A stretch of 64,000 nt of DNA, taken from assembly GCA_018056705.1 (NCBI GenBank), contig JAGPFE010000003.1, positions 33,953 through 97,952 of the forward strand, given 5' to 3'. Shown here piece by piece: positions 56,309-63,988 of this stretch; position 1 is the first letter of the stretch; each line of letters opens with the position of its first letter. The notes under the pieces are model-generated. The model did no database searches. It was given only the letters and a program-made list of their open reading frames with translations, and was not told the origin of the DNA. A program made the translations under genes and the position numbers. The stretch comes from Candidatus Hydrogenedentota bacterium (lineage in GTDB: Bacteria > Hydrogenedentota > Hydrogenedentia > Hydrogenedentales > CAITNO01).

Positions 56309-57301
56309 TCAGGGGATGAGCAGCACTTTACCGGTGGTACGGCGCGCTTCGATTTCGGCATGGGCCCGGGCTGCCTCGACCAGGGGGAACCGATGCCCGA
56401 TGACCACGCGCAGCGCGCCCGCGCCGAGCAGTTCCACCAGCCGGGCGTACCCCCGCGCGGTCGCGTCGGTATCCTCCATGTAGGCAATCAGGTGAAAACC
56501 CGCCACGATCCAGTTATTGGCCAGCAGTTCCACCGTGTTGACCATGGCGGGCACCCTTGCCGCCACGCCAAGGGTGACGAGCATGCCCCGGGACTTCAGG
56601 CAGCGGAGGCTGCGATCCAACCGTTCTCCACCGACCGATTCGATGATGAGATCATAGCCCTGTCCACCCGACGCGTCCCGGGCGGCCTGTTCAAAATCGG
56701 GCGTGGCGGACAGGTCAATGGCCGCGTCGCACCCGAGTTCCAGGGCGAGGGCACTTTTCCCGGCCGTTCCACATACGCCGACTACCCGGGCGCCCGCCTG
56801 CCGGGCCAGTTGTACCATGAAAGAGCCGAGTCCCCCCGCCGCGGCGTGAATTAGCACGGACTGGCCCGCCGACAGACGGCCCAGCGTGAACAGCGCGTGC
56901 CATGCCGTGAAATACTGGCAGGGAATGGCCGCCGCGTCGGTTACGGGAAGACCCGGCGGCACCGGCAGGCACATCCGGGCCGGCGTGATCGTGTATTCAG
57001 CGTAGCCCCCGGCACAAAAGGCCATGACCGGCATGCCCGATTCCCAGCCCATGACCCCCGGGCCGATGGCGTCGATGGTCCCGGCGACTTCAAAGCCCGC
57101 GGGAAACGGCGGTTTCGGTCCCCTGGGATAGAGCCCTTCCCGTTGCATGATGTCCGCGTAGTTGACCCCTGCCGCGGCGACCCGGATCCGGACCATGCCG
57201 GGTTCCGGTTCTGGCACGGGCACCTGCCGGGTTTGCAGGACCTCCGTTCCGCCGAAGCGGGAAACGTAAACAGCGGTCATCATCGGGTCGGATGGGTTCA
57301 T
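56309..57301 (-). CDS. quinone oxidoreductase-like MDR-family protein
   Basis: A 330-residue NADPH-dependent oxidoreductase of the zinc-free quinone oxidoreductase branch. VNYADIMQREGLYPRGPKPP in the catalytic domain and HAAAGGLGSFMVQLARQAGA (about 150-170) as the nucleotide fold are typical, as is ANNWIVAGFHL later. Zinc ligands are absent. GGAGA lies 7 bases before the ATG at 57301. It is only distantly like the enzyme at 1970-2968. It sits 30 bases after the cyclase-family gene, in one transcriptional run. Confidence 0.87.
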   Translation of the reverse strand: MNPSDPMMTAVYVSRFGGTEVLQTRQVPVPEPEPGMVRIRVAAAGVNYADIMQREGLYPRGPKPPFPAGFEVAGTIDAIGPGVMGWESGMPVMAFCAGGYAEYTITPARMCLPVPPGLPVTDAAAIPCQYFTAWHALFTLGRLSAGQSVLIHAAAGGLGSFMVQLARQAGARVVGVCGTAGKSALALELGCDAAIDLSATPDFEQAARDASGGQGYDLIIESVGGERLDRSLRCLKSRGMLVTLGVAARVPAMVNTVELLANNWIVAGFHLIAYMEDTDATARGYARLVELLGAGALRVVIGHRFPLVEAARAHAEIEARRTTGKVLLIP

Positions 57302-57331
57302 GGGTGGATCTCCAGGCGTGTTCGGGCCGTT

Positions 57332-57967
57332 TCAGGCAGAAGAGGGGTCCATCCTCCGGGCGAAGGCGCGGCAGGGGGCACCATCCACGCCGACCAGGGG
57401 CATGGGGAGCACGATTACTTCCCACCACCCGGCGGTGAGGACGGCCAGCCGCAGTCCTTCCACGACAAACACCCCCGCGCGCAGTAATGTTTCATGGGTG
57501 GGCACGGCATTGCCATAAGGCGCGACGGACAGGCCGTCCACGCCGACCATCACCACGCCATCGGCTACGAGGCGCCGGGCGGCGGATACGTCCAGCGCGG
57601 TGAACTGTTCATCGAACGGCGCGTTGTGGGGACGCGTGGAATTCCGGGTTTTGAACAGGACCCGGGGCGGCAGGGGCGATCGCGGCAGGTGATCCTCCGT
57701 GATGAGGAAGGCGTCGCCCATGTCCAGCACCAGGGCAGGCCCGAAGAACCGGTCGTGGGGTACCTGTTCCAGGGTTGGGCCGTGATCCACGAAGTGCCAG
57801 GGCGCGTCACAATGGGTGCCCGTGTGACAGGACAGGCTCATGGCCGTCAGGTTGCACAGGTCCCCCTGGCTGATCCGCGACGTGGTTTGTAAGGAAAACG
57901 CCGGGTCACCGGGCCAGCCCGTGATATCCGGAGTCACGGGCATGCTGATGTCGATCCATTCACGCAT
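57332..57967 (-). CDS. cyclase-family metal hydrolase (kynurenine formamidase-like)
   Basis: A 211-residue protein with the family signature HTGTHCDAPWHF at 48-59, where His48, His52 and Asp54 bind the metal. The strands DISMPVTPDITGWPGDP at the start and VVMVGVDGLSVAPYG later are also typical. Members hydrolyse N-formyl or related amide/lactam bonds, for example N-formylkynurenine or isatin. No kynurenine-pathway gene is near, so the substrate is open. GGGAGA precedes the ATG. Confidence 0.85.
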   Translation of the reverse strand: MREWIDISMPVTPDITGWPGDPAFSLQTTSRISQGDLCNLTAMSLSCHTGTHCDAPWHFVDHGPTLEQVPHDRFFGPALVLDMGDAFLITEDHLPRSPLPPRVLFKTRNSTRPHNAPFDEQFTALDVSAARRLVADGVVMVGVDGLSVAPYGNAVPTHETLLRAGVFVVEGLRLAVLTAGWWEVIVLPMPLVGVDGAPCRAFARRMDPSSA

Positions 57968-57996
57968 GGCTGTCTCCCGTTGAAAAAGCTGCCTGT

Positions 57997-59205
57997 TTAA
58001 TCCGGGTCAGGTACCTGGATGTCCCGATCGACCACGGCTCCCGGCGGGGTGGTAACGCCCGGCCATAGTTTCCGGCCGGGATAGATGGAGGTGTTGATGC
58101 CGGTATGAACCCCATCCCCGATGACCGCGCCGAGTTTCTTGCGGCCCGTGTCGACCAGGGTGCCCCGGACCATGGAGCGGATGGCCGCCTCGTCGTGGCG
58201 GAGGTTGGCCGTGATGGTGCCGCATCCCAGGTTGGCCCCTTCGCCCACGATGCTGTCCCCCACGTAATTCTGGTGGGGTGCGCGGGCACCGTCCAAAAAG
58301 ACCGATTCTTTCACCTCGCTGGCGTGGCCGACGACGCATCCCCGGCCCAGGGTGGTATAGGGTCGGATCCAGCAGTTCGGGCCAATCCGGCAATCGGGAC
58401 CGATCCAGGCGGGCCCTTCGATTACCGCCCCGGCGCGCGCTACCGTGCCCGGACCGATATACACGGGACCATGGATTTCGGCCCGGGGAGAGATGTCGCC
58501 TTGGATGGATGGTTCCAGAAAATGGTCCAGCCAGAACCGGTTCGCGTCGAGCAGGTGCCAGGGATAACCGATCGGAATCCAGTAGCCCTCGGCAGGCAGG
58601 ACGTAAAAAGGCCGCTGCCGGGCCAGCGACTGTACCGCGTCGGTCAGCTCGATTTCACCCCGGGGAGAAACAGGCGCGTGTTCCAGCAGGTCGAAAATTT
58701 CCGCGCCCAGACGATAGGCGCCGATGTTGGCCAGGCGGGAGAAGATTTCCGTAGGCTTTTCCACCAGCCGGAGCACCCGGCCATCCGGTTCGGTTTCGTA
58801 AATCCCGTACGGACGGGGATCGGCGACTTCCCGGGCGAGGGCCGCCCGTTCGGTGCCGGCAAGGCGCCGGAGGTCCGCGGGATCATACAGGTCGTCGCCG
58901 TTCAGCACCAGGAAGTCCGGGGCGGTCAGTCCGCGGCATTGCAGTACGGCATGGCCCGTGCCCCGCTGTTCGGCCTGTTCCACGTATCTCAGTCGGATGG
59001 TACCGAACCGGTCCCCGAACCGATCCCGGATCATCGCTCTCCGGTAACCGACCACAAGAATAACTTCGTCCACAATGGGACACAGGGCCCGCAACTGCCA
59101 GGCCAGCAGGGGATCGCCCATCACGGGCAACAGGGGCTTGGGACGCGTCAACGTCAGGGGATAGGTGCGGGTGGACCGGCCCGCCGCCATAATGATTGCC
59201 TGCAT
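57997..59205 (-). CDS. GlmU-like bifunctional sugar-1-phosphate nucleotidyltransferase with left-handed beta-helix
   Basis: A 402-residue protein. The N-terminal nucleotidyltransferase domain (about 1-225) opens with MAAGRSTRTYPLTLTRPKP, a variant of the G-x-G-T/S-R-x-x-P pyrophosphorylase loop with the key Arg and Lys. It has VLNGDDLY for metal binding and VEKP. From about 235 on are hexapeptide repeats of a beta-helix (IGPGTVARAGAVIEGPAWIG and onward) with the late NLGCGTITANLRHD, very like GlmU and archaeal homologues with acetyltransferase activity. It probably makes a UDP- or dTDP-sugar for surface glycan. CGGAGG lies just before the ATG. It heads the run down to the GT39-TPR gene. Confidence 0.83.
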   Translation of the reverse strand: MQAIIMAAGRSTRTYPLTLTRPKPLLPVMGDPLLAWQLRALCPIVDEVILVVGYRRAMIRDRFGDRFGTIRLRYVEQAEQRGTGHAVLQCRGLTAPDFLVLNGDDLYDPADLRRLAGTERAALAREVADPRPYGIYETEPDGRVLRLVEKPTEIFSRLANIGAYRLGAEIFDLLEHAPVSPRGEIELTDAVQSLARQRPFYVLPAEGYWIPIGYPWHLLDANRFWLDHFLEPSIQGDISPRAEIHGPVYIGPGTVARAGAVIEGPAWIGPDCRIGPNCWIRPYTTLGRGCVVGHASEVKESVFLDGARAPHQNYVGDSIVGEGANLGCGTITANLRHDEAAIRSMVRGTLVDTGRKKLGAVIGDGVHTGINTSIYPGRKLWPGVTTPPGAVVDRDIQVPDPD

Positions 59206-59377
59206 GGAAGCCTCCGGAAACGCGTGATCATGAACCGGGGAAACCGTCGCGGCAACCCACCACTACCCCGGTTTCCTGAACAGTATACAAACCCGGAGGG
59301 ATGGGAAGACAGCACAACCCCTACGTACCCTTCCCTTGCGGTCCGATCCTCTGAAGGACCCGGTGTAACCGGTCAGG

Positions 59378-59755
59378 TCATTCCGGCAACGGGGGATCCG
59401 TCCACTCGTACTCCCGTTCGAACCATTCCCGCCAGGCGGCGGCGTAGTGCTGGATCCACTCCAGAATGGCCGCGGACCCGAGGTCGCGGCGTTCCTGTTC
59501 CGAGCGGATCCACTTGTGGGTGTCCATGGCCTGGCGTTGCAGGTAGAGCATGCCCCGCAGGCGGCGTTCCCGCCAGGGGAGGGCATGGTGGCTGAACCAT
59601 TCCCGGGCGGCCTCGTCAAACGACACCTCCCGGTTCAGTCGTCCACACATCTCCTGCCGCAGGAATTCGATCCGGTGGCGTTCCGCCGGCAGCAATTTGC
59701 TGACGGGCGGATGCTCCATCTCCGGCAGGGCCTGACATTCAGACATCGCGTTCAT
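59378..59755 (-). CDS. small helical protein of unknown function
   Basis: A cytoplasmic protein of about 125 residues, rich in Arg, Glu and Trp (HRIEFLRQEMCGR, DEAAREWFSHHALPWRERR, ILEWIQHYAAAWREWFERE). It is predicted to be mostly helical, with no cysteine cluster or membrane segment. I do not recognise a family. The ATG at 59755 has GGAG 12 bases upstream; a TTG at 59773 is possible. A strong TTGACA promoter lies about 130 bases upstream, giving it its own regulated transcript, which argues that it is a real gene. Confidence 0.58.
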   Translation of the reverse strand: MNAMSECQALPEMEHPPVSKLLPAERHRIEFLRQEMCGRLNREVSFDEAAREWFSHHALPWRERRLRGMLYLQRQAMDTHKWIRSEQERRDLGSAAILEWIQHYAAAWREWFEREYEWTDPPLPE

Positions 59756-59881
59756 AACTTCGAATGACTCCAATGATAACAGTATGCTAACATTTTAGCA
59801 GGAACCATGTCTGTTTTCAAGCCATCCGGGGCTTTTTTTACGGGGGTTCGGTTCATGTTACCAGCCTGATTTGTATACCAT

Positions 59882-59910
59882 GTTCTAACACATTTCTGAC
59901 ATTTTGTCAA
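59882..59910 (-). promoter_or_regulatory. promoter for the small helical protein
   Basis: On the minus strand, a perfect TTGACA (59905-59910) and TAGAAC (59882-59887) are 17 bases apart in an AT-rich island. The leader to the ATG at 59755 is about 120 nt. Confidence 0.68.
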
Positions 59911-60155
59911 GAAAAATTTTTCTATTCTGACCACATGTTGGGTGTCGCTCGGTGCGTACCACCAGATATGTCGGGGACACGACAGGGCGACCGATGCGGC
60001 TGGTAATGGTCTCGAAAGGCCTATTTGTTCCCACGTGTTATTCATAATGCCTGAAACCAGAATTTCCACCTGGAAATTTCCGCATGCACCGGTTTCATCT
60101 TTCCATCTGCCACACTAATTATACAATTTCTCAGCGAGGAATGTTACAAAGAGAT
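59911..60155. other. AT-rich intergenic region between two minus-strand genes
   Basis: About 245 bp with no supportable gene. It holds a perfect 7-bp inverted repeat AATTTCC-acct-GGAAATT at 60061-60078, a possible operator or small hairpin. Otherwise it is ordinary low-GC spacer between the terminator at 60156 and the promoter at 59882. Confidence 0.45.
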
Positions 60156-60188
60156 AAAAAAAACGGGGATCGAGATCCGATCCCCGTT
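60156..60188 (-). terminator. Rho-independent terminator of the que/C45 operon
   Basis: On the minus strand, a perfect 10-bp stem AACGGGGATC/GATCCCCGTT (60179-60188 with 60162-60171) closes a 7-nt loop and is followed by eight T. It lies about 24 bases after the C45 gene stop. Confidence 0.92.
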
Positions 60189-60211
60189 GATGACGCGTTA
60201 GACGAGATGTA

Positions 60212-61567
60212 TTACTTGAACCATTCAGACAGGTTCACCCGGGTGAAGGGCGTGTCGGTTGCCGTCACGGGCGGATTATTGCCAGCGATGGCAATCCAGG
60301 CATCCTGGTTTTTCGGGTCGAACACGAAGGAGTGAAGGGTATTGTCGGCATGAACCGGTCCGGTGGCCAGAATCCGGACGGCCTGTTCCACGTCGATTTT
60401 GCCCTCGAGATCGGCAACGCGCCGGCTGAGCCACTCATACCGTTGCCAGGTGTTCTGCTGTTGGAGGACCGGCACCAGCAGGGTGATCTGGTCCGGCTCG
60501 GTGATCTCCAGGCCCAATTCTTCTTTGCCGTATTTTTTGGCCAGTCTAAGCAACTGGTCCATGCCAATGGGATGGTTGGTGCGGCGCACGCAGTCCGGCA
60601 TGCCCCAGTGTCCGGTGGTGTCGTTTTCCTTGGGATCGTTTGGCCCGAAGACGGTACAGTACTTGCCGTCCGTTTCCAGGGCGCGGCCATCCGGAATTTT
60701 CGCGTCCCCGATGATGAAGTTCCACCCGGTGGTGCGGGGGGAATGTTCAAAAAATTTCACGGCCTCGTCCAAGGTGGAGCAGGTCTCCAGCATGCCCCGC
60801 ATCTGCAGGAAAAGGGGAAGTCCATCGAAGGTGGCATCCGGCGAGGGAAGAGTCATTTCGCCGAGGGTGATACCCTTCGCGTTCATGCCGCTGACGCTGC
60901 CCACCCCGCCAGCCCAGCCCAGCATCATGAAGGGATGCCCGCCCTTGGGCCGCCACACGAGGACCACGGCGTCGTCCTGGGCGTCGCCGTTGATACTCCA
61001 GTCCAGGTTGCGCCCGTGCAGCAGGCGACCGTCCACGGTCCAGCGTCCCCACACGGCGAAATTCGAGCAGGACGGGGGGGCATTCGGGGGAAAGTGCAGG
61101 ATTTCGGCCTGGGTGACGCCCAGCCGGACGTCTTCATACGTGATGTCCTCCACGCCCGCGGCCTTGAGTCCATCCACGATGCCTTTCAATTCTTCGACGA
61201 TCGCCGGGGGGAAATGCTTTTCCATCCGCTCGGACTGGGCGTTCACGTACTCGGGCGTGTACCCCCGCCCCCACAAGGCCTTGGGCATGTAGCCCTCCTT
61301 AATGATGTGGTGCACTTTTTTGGCCAGCAGCCGGCCGTGCTGAAATCCCATCTCCCGTGGGGAACCTTCCATCACGAGCACGGTGAGGGGGCCCACTTCA
61401 TAAAGACGTCCAGCCCCTTCCTGGTCTACCAGTTTGACGGGGGGATCGGCCACGAGCGTGACCTGTTTCTGGAGAAACTCCGCGGGGGGATCGGCCCAGG
61501 TGAAGAGGGCGCAGGCGACCGTCACCAGAACGGCCAGCGTCAGCGGGAACGATTTCCGATGGAACAT
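60212..61567 (-). CDS. secreted C45-family autoproteolytic acyltransferase/hydrolase
   Basis: A 451-residue exported protein. Residues 1-25 are a Sec signal peptide (cleavage after L-F-T-W-A). The mature part has the C45 (penicillin acyltransferase/phospholipase B-like) pattern: GSPREMGFQHGRLLAKKV, the probable N-terminal nucleophile Cys167 in PPSCSNFAVWG, RLLHGRNLDW, GSVSGMNAKGITLGEM, and DGRALETDG. In this family the chain is cut before the Cys to activate it. It would hydrolyse or transfer an amide-linked acyl group in the periplasm. An ideal AAGGAGG site precedes the ATG, and it starts 14 bases after queF in one operon. It is only distantly related to the C45 domain at 35350-36243. The substrate is unknown. 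Confidence 0.82.
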   Translation of the reverse strand: MFHRKSFPLTLAVLVTVACALFTWADPPAEFLQKQVTLVADPPVKLVDQEGAGRLYEVGPLTVLVMEGSPREMGFQHGRLLAKKVHHIIKEGYMPKALWGRGYTPEYVNAQSERMEKHFPPAIVEELKGIVDGLKAAGVEDITYEDVRLGVTQAEILHFPPNAPPSCSNFAVWGRWTVDGRLLHGRNLDWSINGDAQDDAVVLVWRPKGGHPFMMLGWAGGVGSVSGMNAKGITLGEMTLPSPDATFDGLPLFLQMRGMLETCSTLDEAVKFFEHSPRTTGWNFIIGDAKIPDGRALETDGKYCTVFGPNDPKENDTTGHWGMPDCVRRTNHPIGMDQLLRLAKKYGKEELGLEITEPDQITLLVPVLQQQNTWQRYEWLSRRVADLEGKIDVEQAVRILATGPVHADNTLHSFVFDPKNQDAWIAIAGNNPPVTATDTPFTRVNLSEWFK

Positions 61568-61581
61568 GGCAGGTTTCCTCC

Positions 61582-62097
61582 TTAAGCGCGCGACGCGGAA
61601 CGATGTTGTACCAGAGACTCCGGCGGCCCCATTTCCGTTTCATCATAGCGGCTGATGACGGTGCTTTCCAGACCTCCCCGGGGACGGCACGCGATTTCCA
61701 CGGTCATCCGGCGGGGCCGGCAGGCCAGCACCAGGTCTTCCAGCACGCGGTTGACCAGGTGTTCATACCAGATGCCCACGTTACGGTAGGACATCAGGTA
61801 ATACTTCAGGGAACGCAACTCCAGGCAGCGGTCCCGGGGCGTGTAGCGGATGGTGACCCGGGCAAAATCGGGCAGCCCGGAAAAGGGGCAGACCGAGGTA
61901 AACTCTTCGGTCACGGTGACGATCTCCATGCCGTCTCCATGGGGGGTACCGGCATACTCGTAGGGAAAACATTCCAGGCAGGCCGAGTCGATGGCTTCGG
62001 GTCCGCGGAAGGGTATCGCGCGGTCCAGCGCGTGGAATTCCGTTTTCAGCGGGGTGGCCGGTGCTTTGGGCTGTTTTCCTGTCCGGGCTTTTTTCAT
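61582..62097 (-). CDS. queF: NADPH-dependent 7-cyano-7-deazaguanine (preQ0) reductase
   Basis: A 171-residue enzyme of the short, single-domain QueF type (tunnelling fold) that reduces preQ0 to preQ1 in queuosine synthesis. The nucleophile Cys70 lies in TSVCPFSGLPDF with Asp77 following. The NADPH-binding QueF motif is ELRSLKYYLMSYRN at 93-106, and FEH/E substrate residues are represented by WYEHLVNR. The basic tail at the N-terminus is longer than usual. It lies 18 bases after queD and 14 before the C45 gene. Confidence 0.93.
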   Translation of the reverse strand: MKKARTGKQPKAPATPLKTEFHALDRAIPFRGPEAIDSACLECFPYEYAGTPHGDGMEIVTVTEEFTSVCPFSGLPDFARVTIRYTPRDRCLELRSLKYYLMSYRNVGIWYEHLVNRVLEDLVLACRPRRMTVEIACRPRGGLESTVISRYDETEMGPPESLVQHRSASRA

Positions 62098-62115
62098 GGG
62101 CGGTTCTCCATCGCG

Positions 62116-62823
62116 TCAGGATGGCCGGCATTCACACCGGTTTTTGTGGGTTTCCTGGATGGCTACCAGTCCGGGGCGTAACCCGGCGGCAATCAATCGT
62201 TCCCATAGCCACGCGGCCAGGCGCTCGCAGGTGGGCGGATTAAGGCCGGGTACTTCATTGAGGCATCGATTGTTCAGGAGATCGAACACTTCCGCCAGGC
62301 AGGTCTCCAGCCGAACGCGAATGGCGGGAACGTCCAGGCCCTCCACCGCCACTTCTACCCGGTAGGTGTGACCGTGCAGGTTGCGGCAGGGATGCCCCTG
62401 GGGGAGCGCGTCCAGGGCCTGGGCGGCGGCAAACGCGAAGGTTACCCTGGCCGGCAGGTTCTCCGAGGGAGCGGGGGGCAGATCCTGAAGGACGAAGGCA
62501 TCCACGGACAGGGCCGTGACCCGGATATCGGCCAGCCAGGATGGCCGTGGGGTCAACCTATCCAGGATCCAGGTCCGGATCCCTTCCGGCGCGGTATTTT
62601 CCAGTCCGGGAACCGCGTCCAGCAGGGCGTGATCGAGTTGCCGAATCAAGGGGGCTACGGCTGTCTTGATGTCGCTGAAGTCCACGATCCAGCCATACCG
62701 GGGATCCAGCGCGCCAGTGGCCGACACGTCCACCCGGTAACTGCAGCCGGTGACCGGCGCCGAAGGACCCGCGGATTTCCGGGCCGCCTCGAAGAAAAAG
62801 GACTTGGTAACTTGCAGGCGCAT
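62116..62823 (-). CDS. queD: tandem-domain 6-carboxytetrahydropterin synthase (QueD/PTPS-like)
   Basis: At 235 residues it is about twice the usual QueD length because two QueD-like domains (about 1-118 and 125-235) are fused. The C-domain keeps the catalytic Cys146 and the zinc pair H150-G-H152 (CRNLHGH) but has NN-R in place of the LDH catalytic pair. The N-domain has TGC in place of HGH but keeps L-D64-H65. The first zinc His (F-x-A-A-H) is replaced in both (Arg15 and Gln135). The enzyme converts 7,8-dihydroneopterin triphosphate to 6-carboxytetrahydropterin, an early queuosine step. Placement between queE and queF supports the role despite the altered residues. Confidence 0.8.
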   Translation of the reverse strand: MRLQVTKSFFFEAARKSAGPSAPVTGCSYRVDVSATGALDPRYGWIVDFSDIKTAVAPLIRQLDHALLDAVPGLENTAPEGIRTWILDRLTPRPSWLADIRVTALSVDAFVLQDLPPAPSENLPARVTFAFAAAQALDALPQGHPCRNLHGHTYRVEVAVEGLDVPAIRVRLETCLAEVFDLLNNRCLNEVPGLNPPTCERLAAWLWERLIAAGLRPGLVAIQETHKNRCECRPS

Positions 62824-62922
62824 GATGCTGTTCCGGGGTTATCGTGAGAATACGTTGCGTACATGATACCGGACGGGAGGTTCCGGGCGGTACCGGAAAC
62901 CCGGCGGGACGCGCCCGTATTC

Positions 62923-63582
62923 CTACACGCCACGCCGTTCAGGTCCCCAGATGATCTTGTGCAGGGGTAATTGCAATCGGGCGGGGATACGGTCACGCAG
63001 GATCCACGCGGCAAGATCCGCCGGGTTGAGTTCTCCCCACACGGGGGAGAACAGCACGGCCCGGGTGGTGGCGAACAGGTCGTGCCGGTCGATGATCCGT
63101 CGACTCCATTCGTAATCCGCCTGGTCGGCGACCACGAACTTGACTTCATCTTTTTTGGGATTCAGTCGTTCCAGGTTGGGCCAGTGATTTCTGTCGGCCA
63201 TGCCACTGCCCGGGCATTTCACGTCGAGAATCCAGGCCACGCCGTCGGGGAACCGGTCCAGGGGGAAATAGCCGCCGGTTTCTACCAGGACCTCGTAGTG
63301 TGCTTCCAGCAGGCGACGGGCCAGTTGGGCGGCGGCAGGCTGGGCGAGGGGCTCTCCGCCGGTAAGTTCCACCAGTTTACAACCGGAGGCCCGGATGGCG
63401 TCCATGACTTGGTCCACGGTCATGGGGGTTCCCCCGTGGAAACTGTAGGTGGTGTCGCACCACCGGCAGCGCATGGGACATCGCGCGCACCGTACGAAGA
63501 AACAGGGACGTCCCGCGTGGGTGGATTCGCCCTGGATACTATGAAACAGTTCGGTAATCAGCAGGTGATCCGGTGAGGTCAC
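62923..63582 (-). CDS. queE: 7-carboxy-7-deazaguanine synthase, radical SAM
   Basis: A radical-SAM enzyme of about 219 residues that turns 6-carboxytetrahydropterin into 7-carboxy-7-deazaguanine. The cluster motif is C35-x3-C39-x2-C42 in CPMRCRWCDTTYSF. The SAM-binding VELTGGEPLAQ and the early ELFHSIQGES are standard. The GTG at 63582 was chosen because the family motif then begins near residue 11 and the upstream open stretch to 63633 has poor third-position GC; an ATG at 63633 is the alternative. It heads the operon queE-queD-queF-C45. queC, the next pathway step, is not in this window. Confidence 0.93.
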   Translation of the reverse strand: MTSPDHLLITELFHSIQGESTHAGRPCFFVRCARCPMRCRWCDTTYSFHGGTPMTVDQVMDAIRASGCKLVELTGGEPLAQPAAAQLARRLLEAHYEVLVETGGYFPLDRFPDGVAWILDVKCPGSGMADRNHWPNLERLNPKKDEVKFVVADQADYEWSRRIIDRHDLFATTRAVLFSPVWGELNPADLAAWILRDRIPARLQLPLHKIIWGPERRGV

Positions 63583-63688
63583 GGCATGGGTTCCATGGTA
63601 TGGCAGGATGTTAAGCAGACGCCATTTTACCATGTTTCCAGGGGCATGGGTATGCGTAAGTCACGCGTCTCTCGGGGGCGTGGTGTCC

Positions 63689-63851
63689 GTCATTGCGGCG
63701 AGCGGAGTGAGGCGAGCATGCCGCGGCCATGCCAGTCAGTCATGCGGAAGTGTGGTCCTTCCGACGAACGGGGTGAGGCGGGTTTGTGTCCTGTACCGTG
63801 TTCATGCGAGGCATGTTGTCATTTCGACGAACGGAGTGAGGAGAAATCTTA
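63689..63851 (+). repeat. decayed copies of the dispersed intergenic repeat, opposite orientation
   Basis: Three related units lie at 63689-63722, 63755-63786 and 63818-63851, all built on GTCATT(T)C/G-GACGAACGGAGTGAGG. The last is the best preserved and ends GAGAAATCTTA. They are the reverse orientation of the family seen at 9187 and 9554. Open frames through them give D-E-R-S-E-E-K-S-like peptides, which are repeat artefacts. Confidence 0.75.
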
Positions 63852-63960
63852 GCGCGAATCCATGTTCCATATGAGGGGATGTCCGTGTTTTCTAATAATC
63901 ACGAGGCTGAGAAAAGACTCACGAAAACTTGGAAGGAAGGACTTGAATCAGTAAAGGGAG

Positions 63961-63988
63961 AAGATTTCTCGCTTCGCTCGAAATGACA
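63961..63988 (+). repeat. full copy of the dispersed intergenic repeat
   Basis: The element (core CGCTTCGCTCGAAATGACA) is identical over 28 bases to those at 9187-9214 and 9554-9581. Together with the inverted unit at 63818-63851 it brackets about 110 bp of spacer near the window edge. Confidence 0.8.

Noticed and set aside
63583..63660. PreQ1 riboswitch upstream of queE
   Set aside because: The short A-rich preQ1 aptamer pattern is not present before the queE start.
63586..63874. 88-codon plus-strand frames with D-E-R-S-E-E-K-S endings
   Set aside because: Repeat translations at the window edge, not genes.
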